From: JBBRVW01 sp038246545
GTDB lineage: Bacteria > Actinomycetota > Actinomycetes > JACCUZ01
DNA: 64,000 nucleotides
Direction of reading: 5' to 3'
NCBI GenBank assembly: GCA_038246545.1
Contig: JBBRVW010000003.1
Location: forward strand, 1 to 64,000
This document shows, piece after piece, positions 51,604 to 59,254 of this stretch. The first letter of the stretch is position 1. Every line of letters starts with the position of its first letter. The position numbers and the translations under genes are program-made. The notes below the pieces were generated by a model, which was not told where the DNA came from, did not search any database, and was given only the letters and a program-made list of their open reading frames with translations.

Positions 51604-52971
51604 GTGGCCCGGATCGCTCCGCTGTCGGGCTTCCCCGAGTGGCTGCCCGGCCAGCGCATCGTCGAGCAGCACGTCCTCGACGTCCTGCGCGAGGTCTTCG
51701 AGCTGCACGGCTTCGCTTCGATCGAGACCCGTGCCGTCGAGCCGCTCGAGCAGATGCTGCGCAAGGGCGAGATCGACAAGGAGGTCTACGTCCTGCGCCG
51801 GCTGCAGGCCGGCGACTCCGAGAGCGAGTCGGACCAGGCCCGCCAGCTCGGCCTGCACTTCGATCTCACTGTGCCCCTGGCCCGCTACGTGCTTGAGAAC
51901 GCGGGGCACCTCGACTTCCCGTTCCGCCGCTACCAGATCCAGCGGGCCTGGCGCGGTGAGCGGCCGCAGGAGGGCCGGTTCCGCGAGTTCACCCAGGCCG
52001 ACATCGACGTGATCGGCAAGGACACCCTGCCGTTCCACCACGAGGTCGAGGTCGCCCGGGTGATGGCGGAGGCCCTGACCCGGCTGCCGCTGCCCGCCGT
52101 ACGCATGCAGGTCAACAGCCGCAAGCTGATCGAGGGCTACTACCGCGGCGTCGGCGTCGAGACCGACGAGGCGGTGGCCGGGGTGATGCGCGTGGTCGAC
52201 AAGCTGGACAAGGTCGGCCAGGCCACGGTCCTGCGGCTGCTGGCCGACGAGGCCGGTCTGACCGACGAGCAGGCCAAGGCCTGCATCGCGCTGACCGAGG
52301 TGCGGGCGACGGCCGACGCCCTCGCCGAGCAGGTGCGCGGCCTCGGAGTCAGCCACCCTCTCCTGGACGAGGGCCTCGACGAGCTGCTGCGGGTGCTCGC
52401 GGGCACGGCGTCGCTGCAGTCCGACCGGCTCTCGGTGGTGGCCGACCTCAGCGTTGCGCGGGGCCTCGACTACTACACCGGCACCGTGTTCGAGACCCGC
52501 ATGGTGGGCTTCGAGCACCTCGGGTCGGTCTGCTCGGGCGGTCGCTACGACGCGCTGGCCAGCGACGGCCGCAGCACCTACCCCGGCGTCGGCATCTCGT
52601 TCGGGGTCACCAGGACGCTGGCACCGCTGCTCTCGCGCGACCTGGTCGCGGCCTCGCGAAGTACCCCGACCTGTGTGCTCGTTGCGCTGCCCGCCGAGGA
52701 CGACCGCGCCGCCGCAGGTGACGTCGCCACATTGCTGCGCGGCCGCGGGGTGCCCACCGAGGTCTCGCCGAGCGCGCAGAAGTACGGCAAGCAGATCAGG
52801 TACGCCGAGCGCCGGGGAATCCCGTTCGTGTGGTTCCCGCAGGACGACGGCACTCACCAGGTGCGCGACATCCGCACCGGCGAGCAGGTGGCGGTGGATC
52901 CGTCGGCGTGGGTCCCACCGGCGGAGGACCTGCGCCCCAGCGTGACCGGCACCGCCGCCAACGAGCGCTGA
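51604..52971 (+). CDS. hisS: histidyl-tRNA synthetase
   Basis: HisS charges tRNA-His. The 455-residue class II enzyme shows motif 1 region WLPGQRIVEQHVLDVLREVF, motif 2 RYQIQRAWRGERPQEGRFRE, and the two histidine-A signatures, the second as ARGLDYYTGTVFE. Motif 3 is in YPGVGISFGVTRTLAPLL. The C-terminal anticodon domain begins near TCVLVALPAEDDRAAAG. It starts 2 bp after the MBL-hydrolase gene. The start codon, at 51604, is GTG. Confidence 0.96.
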   Translation: MARIAPLSGFPEWLPGQRIVEQHVLDVLREVFELHGFASIETRAVEPLEQMLRKGEIDKEVYVLRRLQAGDSESESDQARQLGLHFDLTVPLARYVLENAGHLDFPFRRYQIQRAWRGERPQEGRFREFTQADIDVIGKDTLPFHHEVEVARVMAEALTRLPLPAVRMQVNSRKLIEGYYRGVGVETDEAVAGVMRVVDKLDKVGQATVLRLLADEAGLTDEQAKACIALTEVRATADALAEQVRGLGVSHPLLDEGLDELLRVLAGTASLQSDRLSVVADLSVARGLDYYTGTVFETRMVGFEHLGSVCSGGRYDALASDGRSTYPGVGISFGVTRTLAPLLSRDLVAASRSTPTCVLVALPAEDDRAAAGDVATLLRGRGVPTEVSPSAQKYGKQIRYAERRGIPFVWFPQDDGTHQVRDIRTGEQVAVDPSAWVPPAEDLRPSVTGTAANER

Positions 52972-53011
52972 TCCGCGCGGACGACCCGTCCGACGTACCG
53001 AGGAGCAACTT

Positions 53012-54832
53012 GTGATCCGCACGCACGAGGCCGGCGCGCTGCGCGCCGCGCACGCCGGCCAGACCGTGACCCTCACCGGCTGGGTCGCCCGCCGCCGCGA
53101 CCACGGTGGTGTCGCGTTCGTAGACCTGCGCGACGCGTCCGGCTACGTCCAGGTCGTGGTCCGCGACGAGGCGGTCGCGGCCGGCCTGCGCAACGAGTTC
53201 TGCCTGCGCGTCGTCGGCGAGGTCACTGCGCGACCGGCCGGCAACGCCAACCCGCAGCTGGCCACCGGCGAGATCGAGGTGGTGGCCACCGAGGTCGAGG
53301 TCCTCAACGAGGCTGCCCCGCTGCCGTTCCAGATCGACGACCACGTCGAGGTCGGCGAGGAGGTGCGGCTGAAGTACCGCTACCTGGACCTGCGGCGCAC
53401 CGCACCGGCGGCCGCACTGAGGCTGCGCAGCGAGGTCAGCCGGGCCGCGCGCGAGGTGCTGCACAACCAGGGCTTCGTCGAGATCGAGACGCCGACGCTC
53501 ACCCGGTCGACGCCCGAGGGCGCCCGCGACTTCCTGGTGCCGGCGCGACTGTCGCCCGGCAGCTGGTACGCCCTGCCGCAGTCGCCGCAGCTGTTCAAGC
53601 AGCTGCTCATGGTCGCTGGCATGGAGAAGTACTTCCAGATTGCTCGCTGCTACCGCGACGAGGACTTCCGCGCCGACCGGCAGCCGGAGTTCACCCAGCT
53701 CGACGTCGAGATGTCCTTCGTCGACCAGGACGACGTCATCGCGTTGACCGAGGAGGTCGTGTCGGCACTGTGGAAGCTGATCGGCCACGAGCTGCCGCTC
53801 CCGCTCACCCGCATGACCTACGCCGACGCGATGCGCAAGTACGGGAGTGACAAGCCGGACCTCCGGTTCGGCAAGCAGCTGGTCGAGTGCACCGACTACT
53901 TCGCGAGCACGCCGTTCCGCGTGTTCCAGGCGCCCTACGTCGGCGCGGTGCTGATGCCGGGCGGCGCCGGTCAGTCGCGCAGGGAGCTCGACGGCTGGCA
54001 GGACTGGGCCAGAGCGCGCGGTGCGCGCGGGCTGGCGTACGTCCTGGTGGCGGAGGACGGTGAGCTCGGCGGCCCGACCGCCAAGAACCTGTCCGACGAC
54101 GAACGCTCCGGGCTGGCCGCCCACGTCGGTGCCCGGCCGGGCGACGCGGTCTTCTTCGCCGCCGGCGAGGCGGCCGCCTCGCAGGCGCTGCTGGGTGCCG
54201 CACGGCTCGAGATCGGCCGGCGCTGCGGTCTGATCGACGAGGACGAGTGGTCCTTCCTGTGGGTCGTCGACGCGCCGCTGTTCGAGCCGTCGTCGAAGGC
54301 GCGCGCGTCCGGTGACGTCGCCGTCGGTGCCGGTGCGTGGACCGCGGTGCACCACGCGTTCACGTCGCCGAAGCCGGAGTGGGTCGACCGGTTCGAGGAG
54401 GACCCGGGCAATGCCCTGGCCTACGCCTACGACATCGTCTGCAACGGCAACGAGATCGGCGGTGGGTCGATCCGTATCCACCGCCGCGACGTCCAGGAGC
54501 GTGTCTTCGCGCTGATGGGGCTCAGCGTGGAGCAGGCTCAGGAGAAGTTCGGCTTCCTGCTCGACGCGTTCGCGTTCGGTGCACCGCCGCACGGCGGGAT
54601 CGCCCTGGGCTGGGACCGGATCTGCGCCCTCCTCTCCCGCAGCGACTCGATCCGAGAGGTCATCGCCTTCCCCAAGAGCGGTGGCGGCTACGACCCGCTG
54701 ACCGCGGCGCCGGCGCCGATCACCCCGGAGCAGCGCCAGGAGGCCGGCGTCGACGCGCCACCGGGGGCCCCCGCTGGCACGGCCGCGCCGGCGGACAAGC
54801 CGGGTGAGCCGCCGAGCCCGGCCCGCAGCTGA
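53012..54832 (+). CDS. aspS: aspartyl-tRNA synthetase
   Basis: AspS charges tRNA-Asp (and possibly tRNA-Asn if the cell uses the amidation route). The 606-residue bacterial-type enzyme has an N-terminal OB fold (TGWVARRRDHGGVAFVDLRD), motif 2 ARCYRDEDFRADRQPEFTQL and the GAD insertion domain (~290-420). Motif 3 is in GGIALGWDRICALLSR. A Pro/Ala-rich tail of ~40 residues extends the C-terminus. GTG 53012 follows GAGGAG by 7 nt. It lies 41 bp after hisS, the usual pairing. Confidence 0.96.
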   Translation: MIRTHEAGALRAAHAGQTVTLTGWVARRRDHGGVAFVDLRDASGYVQVVVRDEAVAAGLRNEFCLRVVGEVTARPAGNANPQLATGEIEVVATEVEVLNEAAPLPFQIDDHVEVGEEVRLKYRYLDLRRTAPAAALRLRSEVSRAAREVLHNQGFVEIETPTLTRSTPEGARDFLVPARLSPGSWYALPQSPQLFKQLLMVAGMEKYFQIARCYRDEDFRADRQPEFTQLDVEMSFVDQDDVIALTEEVVSALWKLIGHELPLPLTRMTYADAMRKYGSDKPDLRFGKQLVECTDYFASTPFRVFQAPYVGAVLMPGGAGQSRRELDGWQDWARARGARGLAYVLVAEDGELGGPTAKNLSDDERSGLAAHVGARPGDAVFFAAGEAAASQALLGAARLEIGRRCGLIDEDEWSFLWVVDAPLFEPSSKARASGDVAVGAGAWTAVHHAFTSPKPEWVDRFEEDPGNALAYAYDIVCNGNEIGGGSIRIHRRDVQERVFALMGLSVEQAQEKFGFLLDAFAFGAPPHGGIALGWDRICALLSRSDSIREVIAFPKSGGGYDPLTAAPAPITPEQRQEAGVDAPPGAPAGTAAPADKPGEPPSPARS

Positions 54833-54838
54833 GAACCC

Positions 54839-55591
54839 TCAGCGCCGGAGCAGGCGACCGCTCGTGAAGAGGTGGTCGTTGAGGTAGCCGAGCCGCCGGT
54901 ACATGCGGCGGGCCACGTCGTTGTCGCTGTACATCCCGAGCGTCACCCAGCCGGTGCCCTCGGCCAGCAGCGCGCGCGTGAGCCAGCCGCACACCGCCGC
55001 CGCCAGGCCGCGTCCGCGGTGCTCCCCGTGGGTGACGACCGAGGCGAGGTGCGGCACGCCCGGCCGGTGCTCGGTGTGCGCCGCCGCGGCCACCAGCGCG
55101 CCGGCCTCGTCGCGGACGCCGGCCCACCGGAGCACGCCGGGGTGACCGGGGTCGACATCGTGCCGGGGGCTCCACGTGCGCAGCAGGTCGCCCAGCTCGT
55201 CGCCGTCGCTCGGCCGGAGCCAGCTGACCCGCTCCTCGCCGGCCTGCGGCGGGGGTGCGGTGCGGGTGACGAACCACTCCCAGTCGTTGCGCGGCTCCAG
55301 CCGGTACGCCGGCAGGTGCCGGTCGGCGTCCCGCGGCAGCGTGGTCGAGGCGATGCCGTGGCTGTCGACCAGCCCGTCGAGCAGCGCGGCCGCCGAGGAC
55401 GCGTCGCCCAGCGCGACCAGGTGGGCGCGACCCTGTACCCGGCGGGACGCCGTGACCCAGCCGACCGCGCCGTCCAGTGCCCAGAACGAGCCCGCTCGCA
55501 GCGGGTCGGCTTCGGCCCGGGCGAAGTCGTCGTCACGCACCGCCAGCAGCTCGTCCACGTCGGCCAGGCGGCGCAGGGCCGGCGCCGTCAC
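54839..55591 (-). CDS. GNAT-family N-acetyltransferase
   Basis: The 250-residue protein has a poorly conserved N-terminal half (MTAPALRRLADVDELLAVRD) and a C-terminal GNAT domain with the acetyl-CoA loop VVTHGEHRGRGLAAAVCGWL (Q/RxxGxG/A type) and the final MYSDNDVARRMYRRLGY. The acceptor is unknown. It is convergent with aspS (6 bp apart) and divergent from rarA. Confidence 0.82.
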   Translation of the reverse strand: MTAPALRRLADVDELLAVRDDDFARAEADPLRAGSFWALDGAVGWVTASRRVQGRAHLVALGDASSAAALLDGLVDSHGIASTTLPRDADRHLPAYRLEPRNDWEWFVTRTAPPPQAGEERVSWLRPSDGDELGDLLRTWSPRHDVDPGHPGVLRWAGVRDEAGALVAAAAHTEHRPGVPHLASVVTHGEHRGRGLAAAVCGWLTRALLAEGTGWVTLGMYSDNDVARRMYRRLGYLNDHLFTSGRLLRR

Positions 55592-55725
55592 GCGTCTACC
55601 GAGGGCACGTGTGCGGCGCGGCGGTGCCGGACGCGGTACCGGCCGAGCGACGAGAGCACCGGCTCATCCTCCCAAGAGCCGGCGCCGTCGGTGCCCGCGG
55701 CCCGGCGCCCGTCCGGGCGGCCGGT

Positions 55726-55731
55726 TACGGT
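55726..55731 (+). promoter_or_regulatory. rarA -10 box (TACGGT), leaderless arrangement
   Basis: TACGGT ends 7 nt before GTG 55739; no Shine-Dalgarno is present. Confidence 0.5.
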
Positions 55732-55738
55732 CGTCGGC

Positions 55739-57094
55739 GTGGACCTGTTCGAGGCCGCCGCGCAGGACCGCGGCAACGCCGGCGCGCCGCTCGCCGTCCG
55801 GATGCGTCCGCAGACCCTCGACGAGGTCGTGGGGCAGGACCACCTGCTGGTCGAGGGGTCGCCGCTACGTCGCCTGGTCTCGGGTGACGGCGGGGTCGCC
55901 GGCCCTGCGTCGCTCATCCTCTGGGGTCCGCCGGGAACCGGGAAGACCACGCTCGCCTACCTCGTGTCGACGGCTACCGGTCGCGCGTTCACCGAGCTCT
56001 CGGCCGTCAATGCCGGCGTCAAGGAGGTGCGTGCCGTCGTCGACGCGGCGAAGCGGGCCAGCTCGATGAGCGGCCGCGAGACGGTGCTGTTCATCGACGA
56101 GGTGCACCGGTTCTCCAAGACGCAGCAGGACGCACTGCTCCCGGCGGTGGAGAACCGTTGGGTGACGCTGGTCGCCGCCACCACGGAGAACCCGTACTTC
56201 TCGGTGGTCTCCCCGCTGCTCTCCAGGTCGCTGCTGCTGACGCTCGCGTCGTTGGACGACGCCGGCGTCGCCACGGTCCTGGAGCGCGCCATCTCCGACG
56301 GGCGCGGGCTCGCCGGGTCGGTCGAGGTCGCGCCGGAGGCGATGGCGCACCTGCTCAGGGTCGCCGGTGGCGACGCCCGGCGCGGCCTCACTGCGCTCGA
56401 GGCCGGCGCCGGCGCCGCCCTCGCGAAGGCGGCGACCGGAGACCCGTCCGACCGGCCGGCCGTGCTGGACGTCGAGACGCTGGAGTCGGCGGTCGACCGG
56501 GCGGCGCTGCGCTACGACCGTGACGGCGACCAGCACTACGACGTCATCTCGGGGTTCATCAAGTCGGTGCGCGGCTCGGACGTCGACGCCGCGCTGCACT
56601 ACCTCGCCCGGATGATCGAGGCGGGGGAGGACCCGCGCTTCATCGCCCGGCGCCTGGTGATCCTCGCCTCCGAGGACATCGGGCTCGCGGACCCGACCTC
56701 GCTGCTCGCGGCGGTGGCCGCGGCCGACGCCGTCCAGCTCATCGGGATGCCCGAGGCGCGGATCAACCTGGCCCAGGCGGTCATCCACCTGTCGCTGGCA
56801 CCGAAGTCCAATGCCGTCGTGCTGGCTGTCGATGCCGCGATCGCCGACGTCCGCGCCGGGCTGGCCGGGGCGGTGCCGGCGCACCTGCGCGACTCGCACT
56901 ACGCCGGCGCGAAGAAGATCGGCTCCGGCTCGGGCTACGTCTACCCGCACGACGAGCCCGGCGGGGTCGCGGCCCAGCAGTACCCGCCGGACGCCGTCCT
57001 CCCGCGGACCTACTACCGCCCCACCCGCTACGGCGCCGAGTCTCGGCTCGCCGATCTCTGGGCCAAGCTCCGCACCCTCATCCGCCCCACCTGA
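55739..57094 (+). CDS. rarA: replication-associated recombination AAA ATPase RarA (MgsA)
   Basis: RarA is a clamp-loader-like AAA+ protein acting at stalled replication forks. The 451-residue protein has Walker A LWGPPGTGKTTLAYLV, Walker B LFIDEVHRFSKTQQDALLPA, sensor 1 VAATTENPYFSVVSPLLSR, and the C-terminal tetramerisation region (YDVISGFIKSVRGSDVDAAL, LVILASEDIGLADPTSLL). GTG 55739 gives the normal N-terminus VDLFEAAAQDRGNAGAPLAV. The gene ends in a C-rich tract and is followed by a palindromic repeat. Confidence 0.95.
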   Translation: MDLFEAAAQDRGNAGAPLAVRMRPQTLDEVVGQDHLLVEGSPLRRLVSGDGGVAGPASLILWGPPGTGKTTLAYLVSTATGRAFTELSAVNAGVKEVRAVVDAAKRASSMSGRETVLFIDEVHRFSKTQQDALLPAVENRWVTLVAATTENPYFSVVSPLLSRSLLLTLASLDDAGVATVLERAISDGRGLAGSVEVAPEAMAHLLRVAGGDARRGLTALEAGAGAALAKAATGDPSDRPAVLDVETLESAVDRAALRYDRDGDQHYDVISGFIKSVRGSDVDAALHYLARMIEAGEDPRFIARRLVILASEDIGLADPTSLLAAVAAADAVQLIGMPEARINLAQAVIHLSLAPKSNAVVLAVDAAIADVRAGLAGAVPAHLRDSHYAGAKKIGSGSGYVYPHDEPGGVAAQQYPPDAVLPRTYYRPTRYGAESRLADLWAKLRTLIRPT

Positions 57095-57122
57095 CCCCCC
57101 GTCCCCGTCCCCGTCCCCGGGG
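57094..57122 (-). repeat. C-run tract after rarA (minus-strand quadruplex potential)
   Basis: Directly at the rarA stop the plus strand reads CCCCCCGTCCCCGTCCCC and onward. The minus strand therefore has four runs of four or more G separated by AC, a canonical quadruplex pattern. Confidence 0.5.
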
Positions 57123-57131
57123 CCAAACCCA

Positions 57132-57189
57132 AGATTCTTTGTGCAGCGACACACCGGATCCGCGGCGTGTCTGGTGGTGCGGCGCACAA
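57132..57189 (+). repeat. palindromic dispersed repeat, copy A
   Basis: The outer arms are TTGTGC (57139-57144) and GCACAA (57184-57189). The inner stem is GACACACCG (57148-57156) with CGGCGTGTC (57163-57171) around GATCCG. It aligns without gaps to copy C (30792-30850) and to the reverse complement of copy B (58323-58388), so A and B form an inverted pair around the DUF559 gene. Confidence 0.75.
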
Positions 57190-57253
57190 TCCGCGGGCGA
57201 TGCGGGCGGGGGCGGCTCACCTGTACGACCCCGGCTCAGGTCTCCGGCCTGGG

Positions 57254-58213
57254 TCACCAGTGCGGCGTCGGCGGCGGGAGCGGCCCCGGGAGCCACAGCC
57301 AGTCCCGCTGCCGTGCGGACCGTGCTCGCGCATGCCCGGCGAGCAGGCGCTGCTTCGCGCGGGTGCGGTGCCGGACGAGGTCCAGGTTGCCGAACCGCAC
57401 GACGACGAGTCCGGCGTCCTCGAAGCCCTCCTCGCGAGCGTTGTCCAGCGCGTGCTGGACCTCGTCCCGGTGGCCCGCGCCGTCGTACTCGGAGAGCAGC
57501 CCGGACTCGGCGTCGAGCAGGTCACCCATGCCCAGCAGCCAGCCGCCGTGCCCGAGCACCGAGGCATTCACCTCGGGCACCGGCAGCCCGCACTCCAGGT
57601 GCCAGAACAGCCGGAGCGCCGTCTCTCGCATCGATCGCGCCCGCGGGCTGGCCAGCGCCAGGGCACGCCGGGCGGCAGGAACCCCGCCCCAGCCCGGCCG
57701 CGCCGCTGCGTACGCAGCCACCTCGTCGAGAAGGCCGGGTCGGCCGCGCGCGAGCACGTCTAGGCAGGAGACCGCGACCTCGAGATCGCCGTGCCGCGCG
57801 AGGTCGAACGCCGTCCGCACTGTCCGCGTCACCGGGACCCCGCCGATCTCGACGACGTCGGCGGCATCGAGCGGGGACCGCCACGGGACCACGGTCGGCC
57901 CTCGTCGGCGGGTCACCCGAGGCGGCAGGCACAAGGGCACCGGCAGCGGACGGCCGGTCGGAGCACCGTCGAGCTCGTCGACTCCGGCGATCTTGGCCGC
58001 CGCCCAGCCACCGAGCGCGCCGCCCTCGGGCAGGAGGCAGGCAGCATCGAGTGCGCGCTGGAGCGGGAGCTGAGGGTCGGTCGCGCTCCACACGTGTGAG
58101 CCGCGGTAGGGCGAGCGCCAGAGCGGTCCGGCCAGCTCACGCCAGCCGATGCCCAGCAGGCTGGCGTCGCCACGGGTGAGCGGGTGGTCCAGGTCGTCGG
58201 GGTAGTCGGGCAT
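57254..58213 (-). CDS. DUF559-domain protein (AbiEi-like N-terminus, Vsr-like nuclease fold C-terminus)
   Basis: The 319-residue protein starts MPDYPDDLDHPLTRGDASLL. It has an N-terminal half similar to AbiEi-type or wing-bearing proteins (LGIGWRELAGPLWRSPYRGS, GGWAAAKIAGVDEL, VTRTVRTAFDLARHGDLEVA). The C-terminal DUF559/Vsr-like part reads SMRETALRLFWHLECGLPVP, GMGDLLDAESGLLSEYDGAG and VVVRFGNLDLV. EYDGAGH carries the acidic residues expected of a PD-(D/E)XK fold. Function unknown; these genes are often multicopy in Nocardioides-like genomes. It is flanked by inverted copies of a ~60-bp repeat. ATG 58213 is chosen over an upstream Pro/Arg-rich extension. Confidence 0.72.
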   Translation of the reverse strand: MPDYPDDLDHPLTRGDASLLGIGWRELAGPLWRSPYRGSHVWSATDPQLPLQRALDAACLLPEGGALGGWAAAKIAGVDELDGAPTGRPLPVPLCLPPRVTRRRGPTVVPWRSPLDAADVVEIGGVPVTRTVRTAFDLARHGDLEVAVSCLDVLARGRPGLLDEVAAYAAARPGWGGVPAARRALALASPRARSMRETALRLFWHLECGLPVPEVNASVLGHGGWLLGMGDLLDAESGLLSEYDGAGHRDEVQHALDNAREEGFEDAGLVVVRFGNLDLVRHRTRAKQRLLAGHARARSARQRDWLWLPGPLPPPTPHW

Positions 58214-58468
58214 GGCTCGACCGTGCAACTCCGCTGGCAGCCGATGGTCGCCCCGGACGTGGTCGGTGGATGGCGACGCCGGCGGCTCGCGCTGTGGACG
58301 AGTTGTCGCGTCCGGTTCGTACAAGATCCTTTGTGCGCGATGTCAACAGACTCGCCGACGTTCCGGTGTGTCGCCGCGCAAAGGATCTGGCGGGTGCGGG
58401 GAGGGTCGGTGCGGGTGGGGAGGTCGGGGCGGGCGGGAAAGGGGGTCGGGGCCCGGCGGGGGGCGCGA
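58214..58468. other. 255-bp divergent region holding repeat copy B and a G-rich stretch
   Basis: Between the DUF559 start and the DUF948 promoter there is repeat copy B (58323-58388) and, from 58390 to 58468, a G-rich stretch with runs such as GGGGTCGGGGCCCGGCGGGG. No coding frame is convincing. Confidence 0.5.
58323..58388 (-). repeat. palindromic dispersed repeat, copy B (inverted relative to copy A)
   Basis: The outer arms AGATCCTTTGTGCGC (58324-58338) and GCGCAAAGGATCT (58376-58388) are near-perfect inverted repeats. Read on the minus strand the element aligns gap-free with copies A and C, sharing GGCGACACACCGGA, CGGCG and GCGCACAA. Confidence 0.72.
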
Positions 58469-58474
58469 TAAGGT
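58469..58474 (+). promoter_or_regulatory. -10 box (TAAGGT), leaderless arrangement
   Basis: TAAGGT ends 7 nt before ATG 58482 and probably drives the small-protein pair and alaS. Confidence 0.5.
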
Positions 58475-58481
58475 CGGGCGC

Positions 58482-58916
58482 ATGTCTGTGGGTGACGTCG
58501 CGGGGCTCATCGCGGCCGTGGCGTTCGTGCTGCTGGTCGGGGTCCTCGCGATCCCGCTGATCAAGCTCGGCGGGGTGCTCGACGAGACCCGCCACCTGAT
58601 CAAGGGCGTCTCCGACGAGACGGTCCCGCTGCTCAACGAGGTGACCACCACGGTCACCACCGCCAACGCCCAGCTGGTGCGGGTCGACGCGATCACGTCC
58701 AACGTGCAGTCGGCCACCACCAACGTCAGCGCGCTCACAGCGCTGATGGCCGCCACCGTCGGGGGGCCGGTCGTCCGCGTCGCCGCCTTCTCCTACGGCG
58801 TGCGGCAGGCGCTCGCCGACCGACCCGGTCAGCGCACCCGGCGCCGCGTCGCCGACCAGACGCGCGCCGAGAAGGCCGCAGCCCGGGCCGCGAGCCGTCG
58901 GGACAAGGACCGCTGA
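58482..58916 (+). CDS. DUF948-domain membrane protein
   Basis: The 144-residue protein has one N-terminal membrane helix (VAGLIAAVAFVLLVGVLAIP) followed by a Thr/Val-rich helical region (DETRHLIKGVSDETVPLLNE, VTTTVTTANAQLVRVDAITS) as in DUF948, and a basic C-terminal tail. The family is unassigned; these proteins resemble methyl-accepting-type coiled coils. Its stop and the next start share one base (TGATG), and the three-gene run leads into alaS. Confidence 0.82.
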   Translation: MSVGDVAGLIAAVAFVLLVGVLAIPLIKLGGVLDETRHLIKGVSDETVPLLNEVTTTVTTANAQLVRVDAITSNVQSATTNVSALTALMAATVGGPVVRVAAFSYGVRQALADRPGQRTRRRVADQTRAEKAAARAASRRDKDR

Positions 58917-59254
58917 TGCGCCGGCTGTTCTGGGTCGCCGTCGGGGCGGCCGCCGGGGTCTATGCCGTCCGCAAGGTGCAGAAGACCCTGCACGCCTACA
59001 GCCCGGGCGGCCTCGCCGAGCGCGCTACGGGTGCGGGGGCCGGCCTGCGGGCCTTCGCCGACGAGGTCCGTGAGGGCATGGCCCAGCGCGAGGCCGAGCT
59101 TCGCGAGGCCCTCGGCATGGAGCCGGCGCACGATCGGCCCCTGAGCCCCGCCGAGGCCGCCGACCTCATCGACCACCCCGCCGGCGGCCGGGCCGGTCGC
59201 CCGCGTGACCGGACCCGCACCAGGACGCGCGCCCGGCCCAGGAGAGACCCCTGA
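58916..59254 (+). CDS. small membrane-associated protein upstream of alaS
   Basis: The 112-residue product starts MRRLFWVAVGAAAGVYAVRK, one short hydrophobic segment, followed by AYSPGGLAERATGAGAGLRA, an acidic helix (FADEVREGMAQREAELREAL) and a very basic C-terminus. Similar small proteins occur next to alaS in actinobacteria, function unknown. It is coupled to both neighbours by TGATG junctions. Confidence 0.72.
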   Translation: MRRLFWVAVGAAAGVYAVRKVQKTLHAYSPGGLAERATGAGAGLRAFADEVREGMAQREAELREALGMEPAHDRPLSPAEAADLIDHPAGGRAGRPRDRTRTRTRARPRRDP

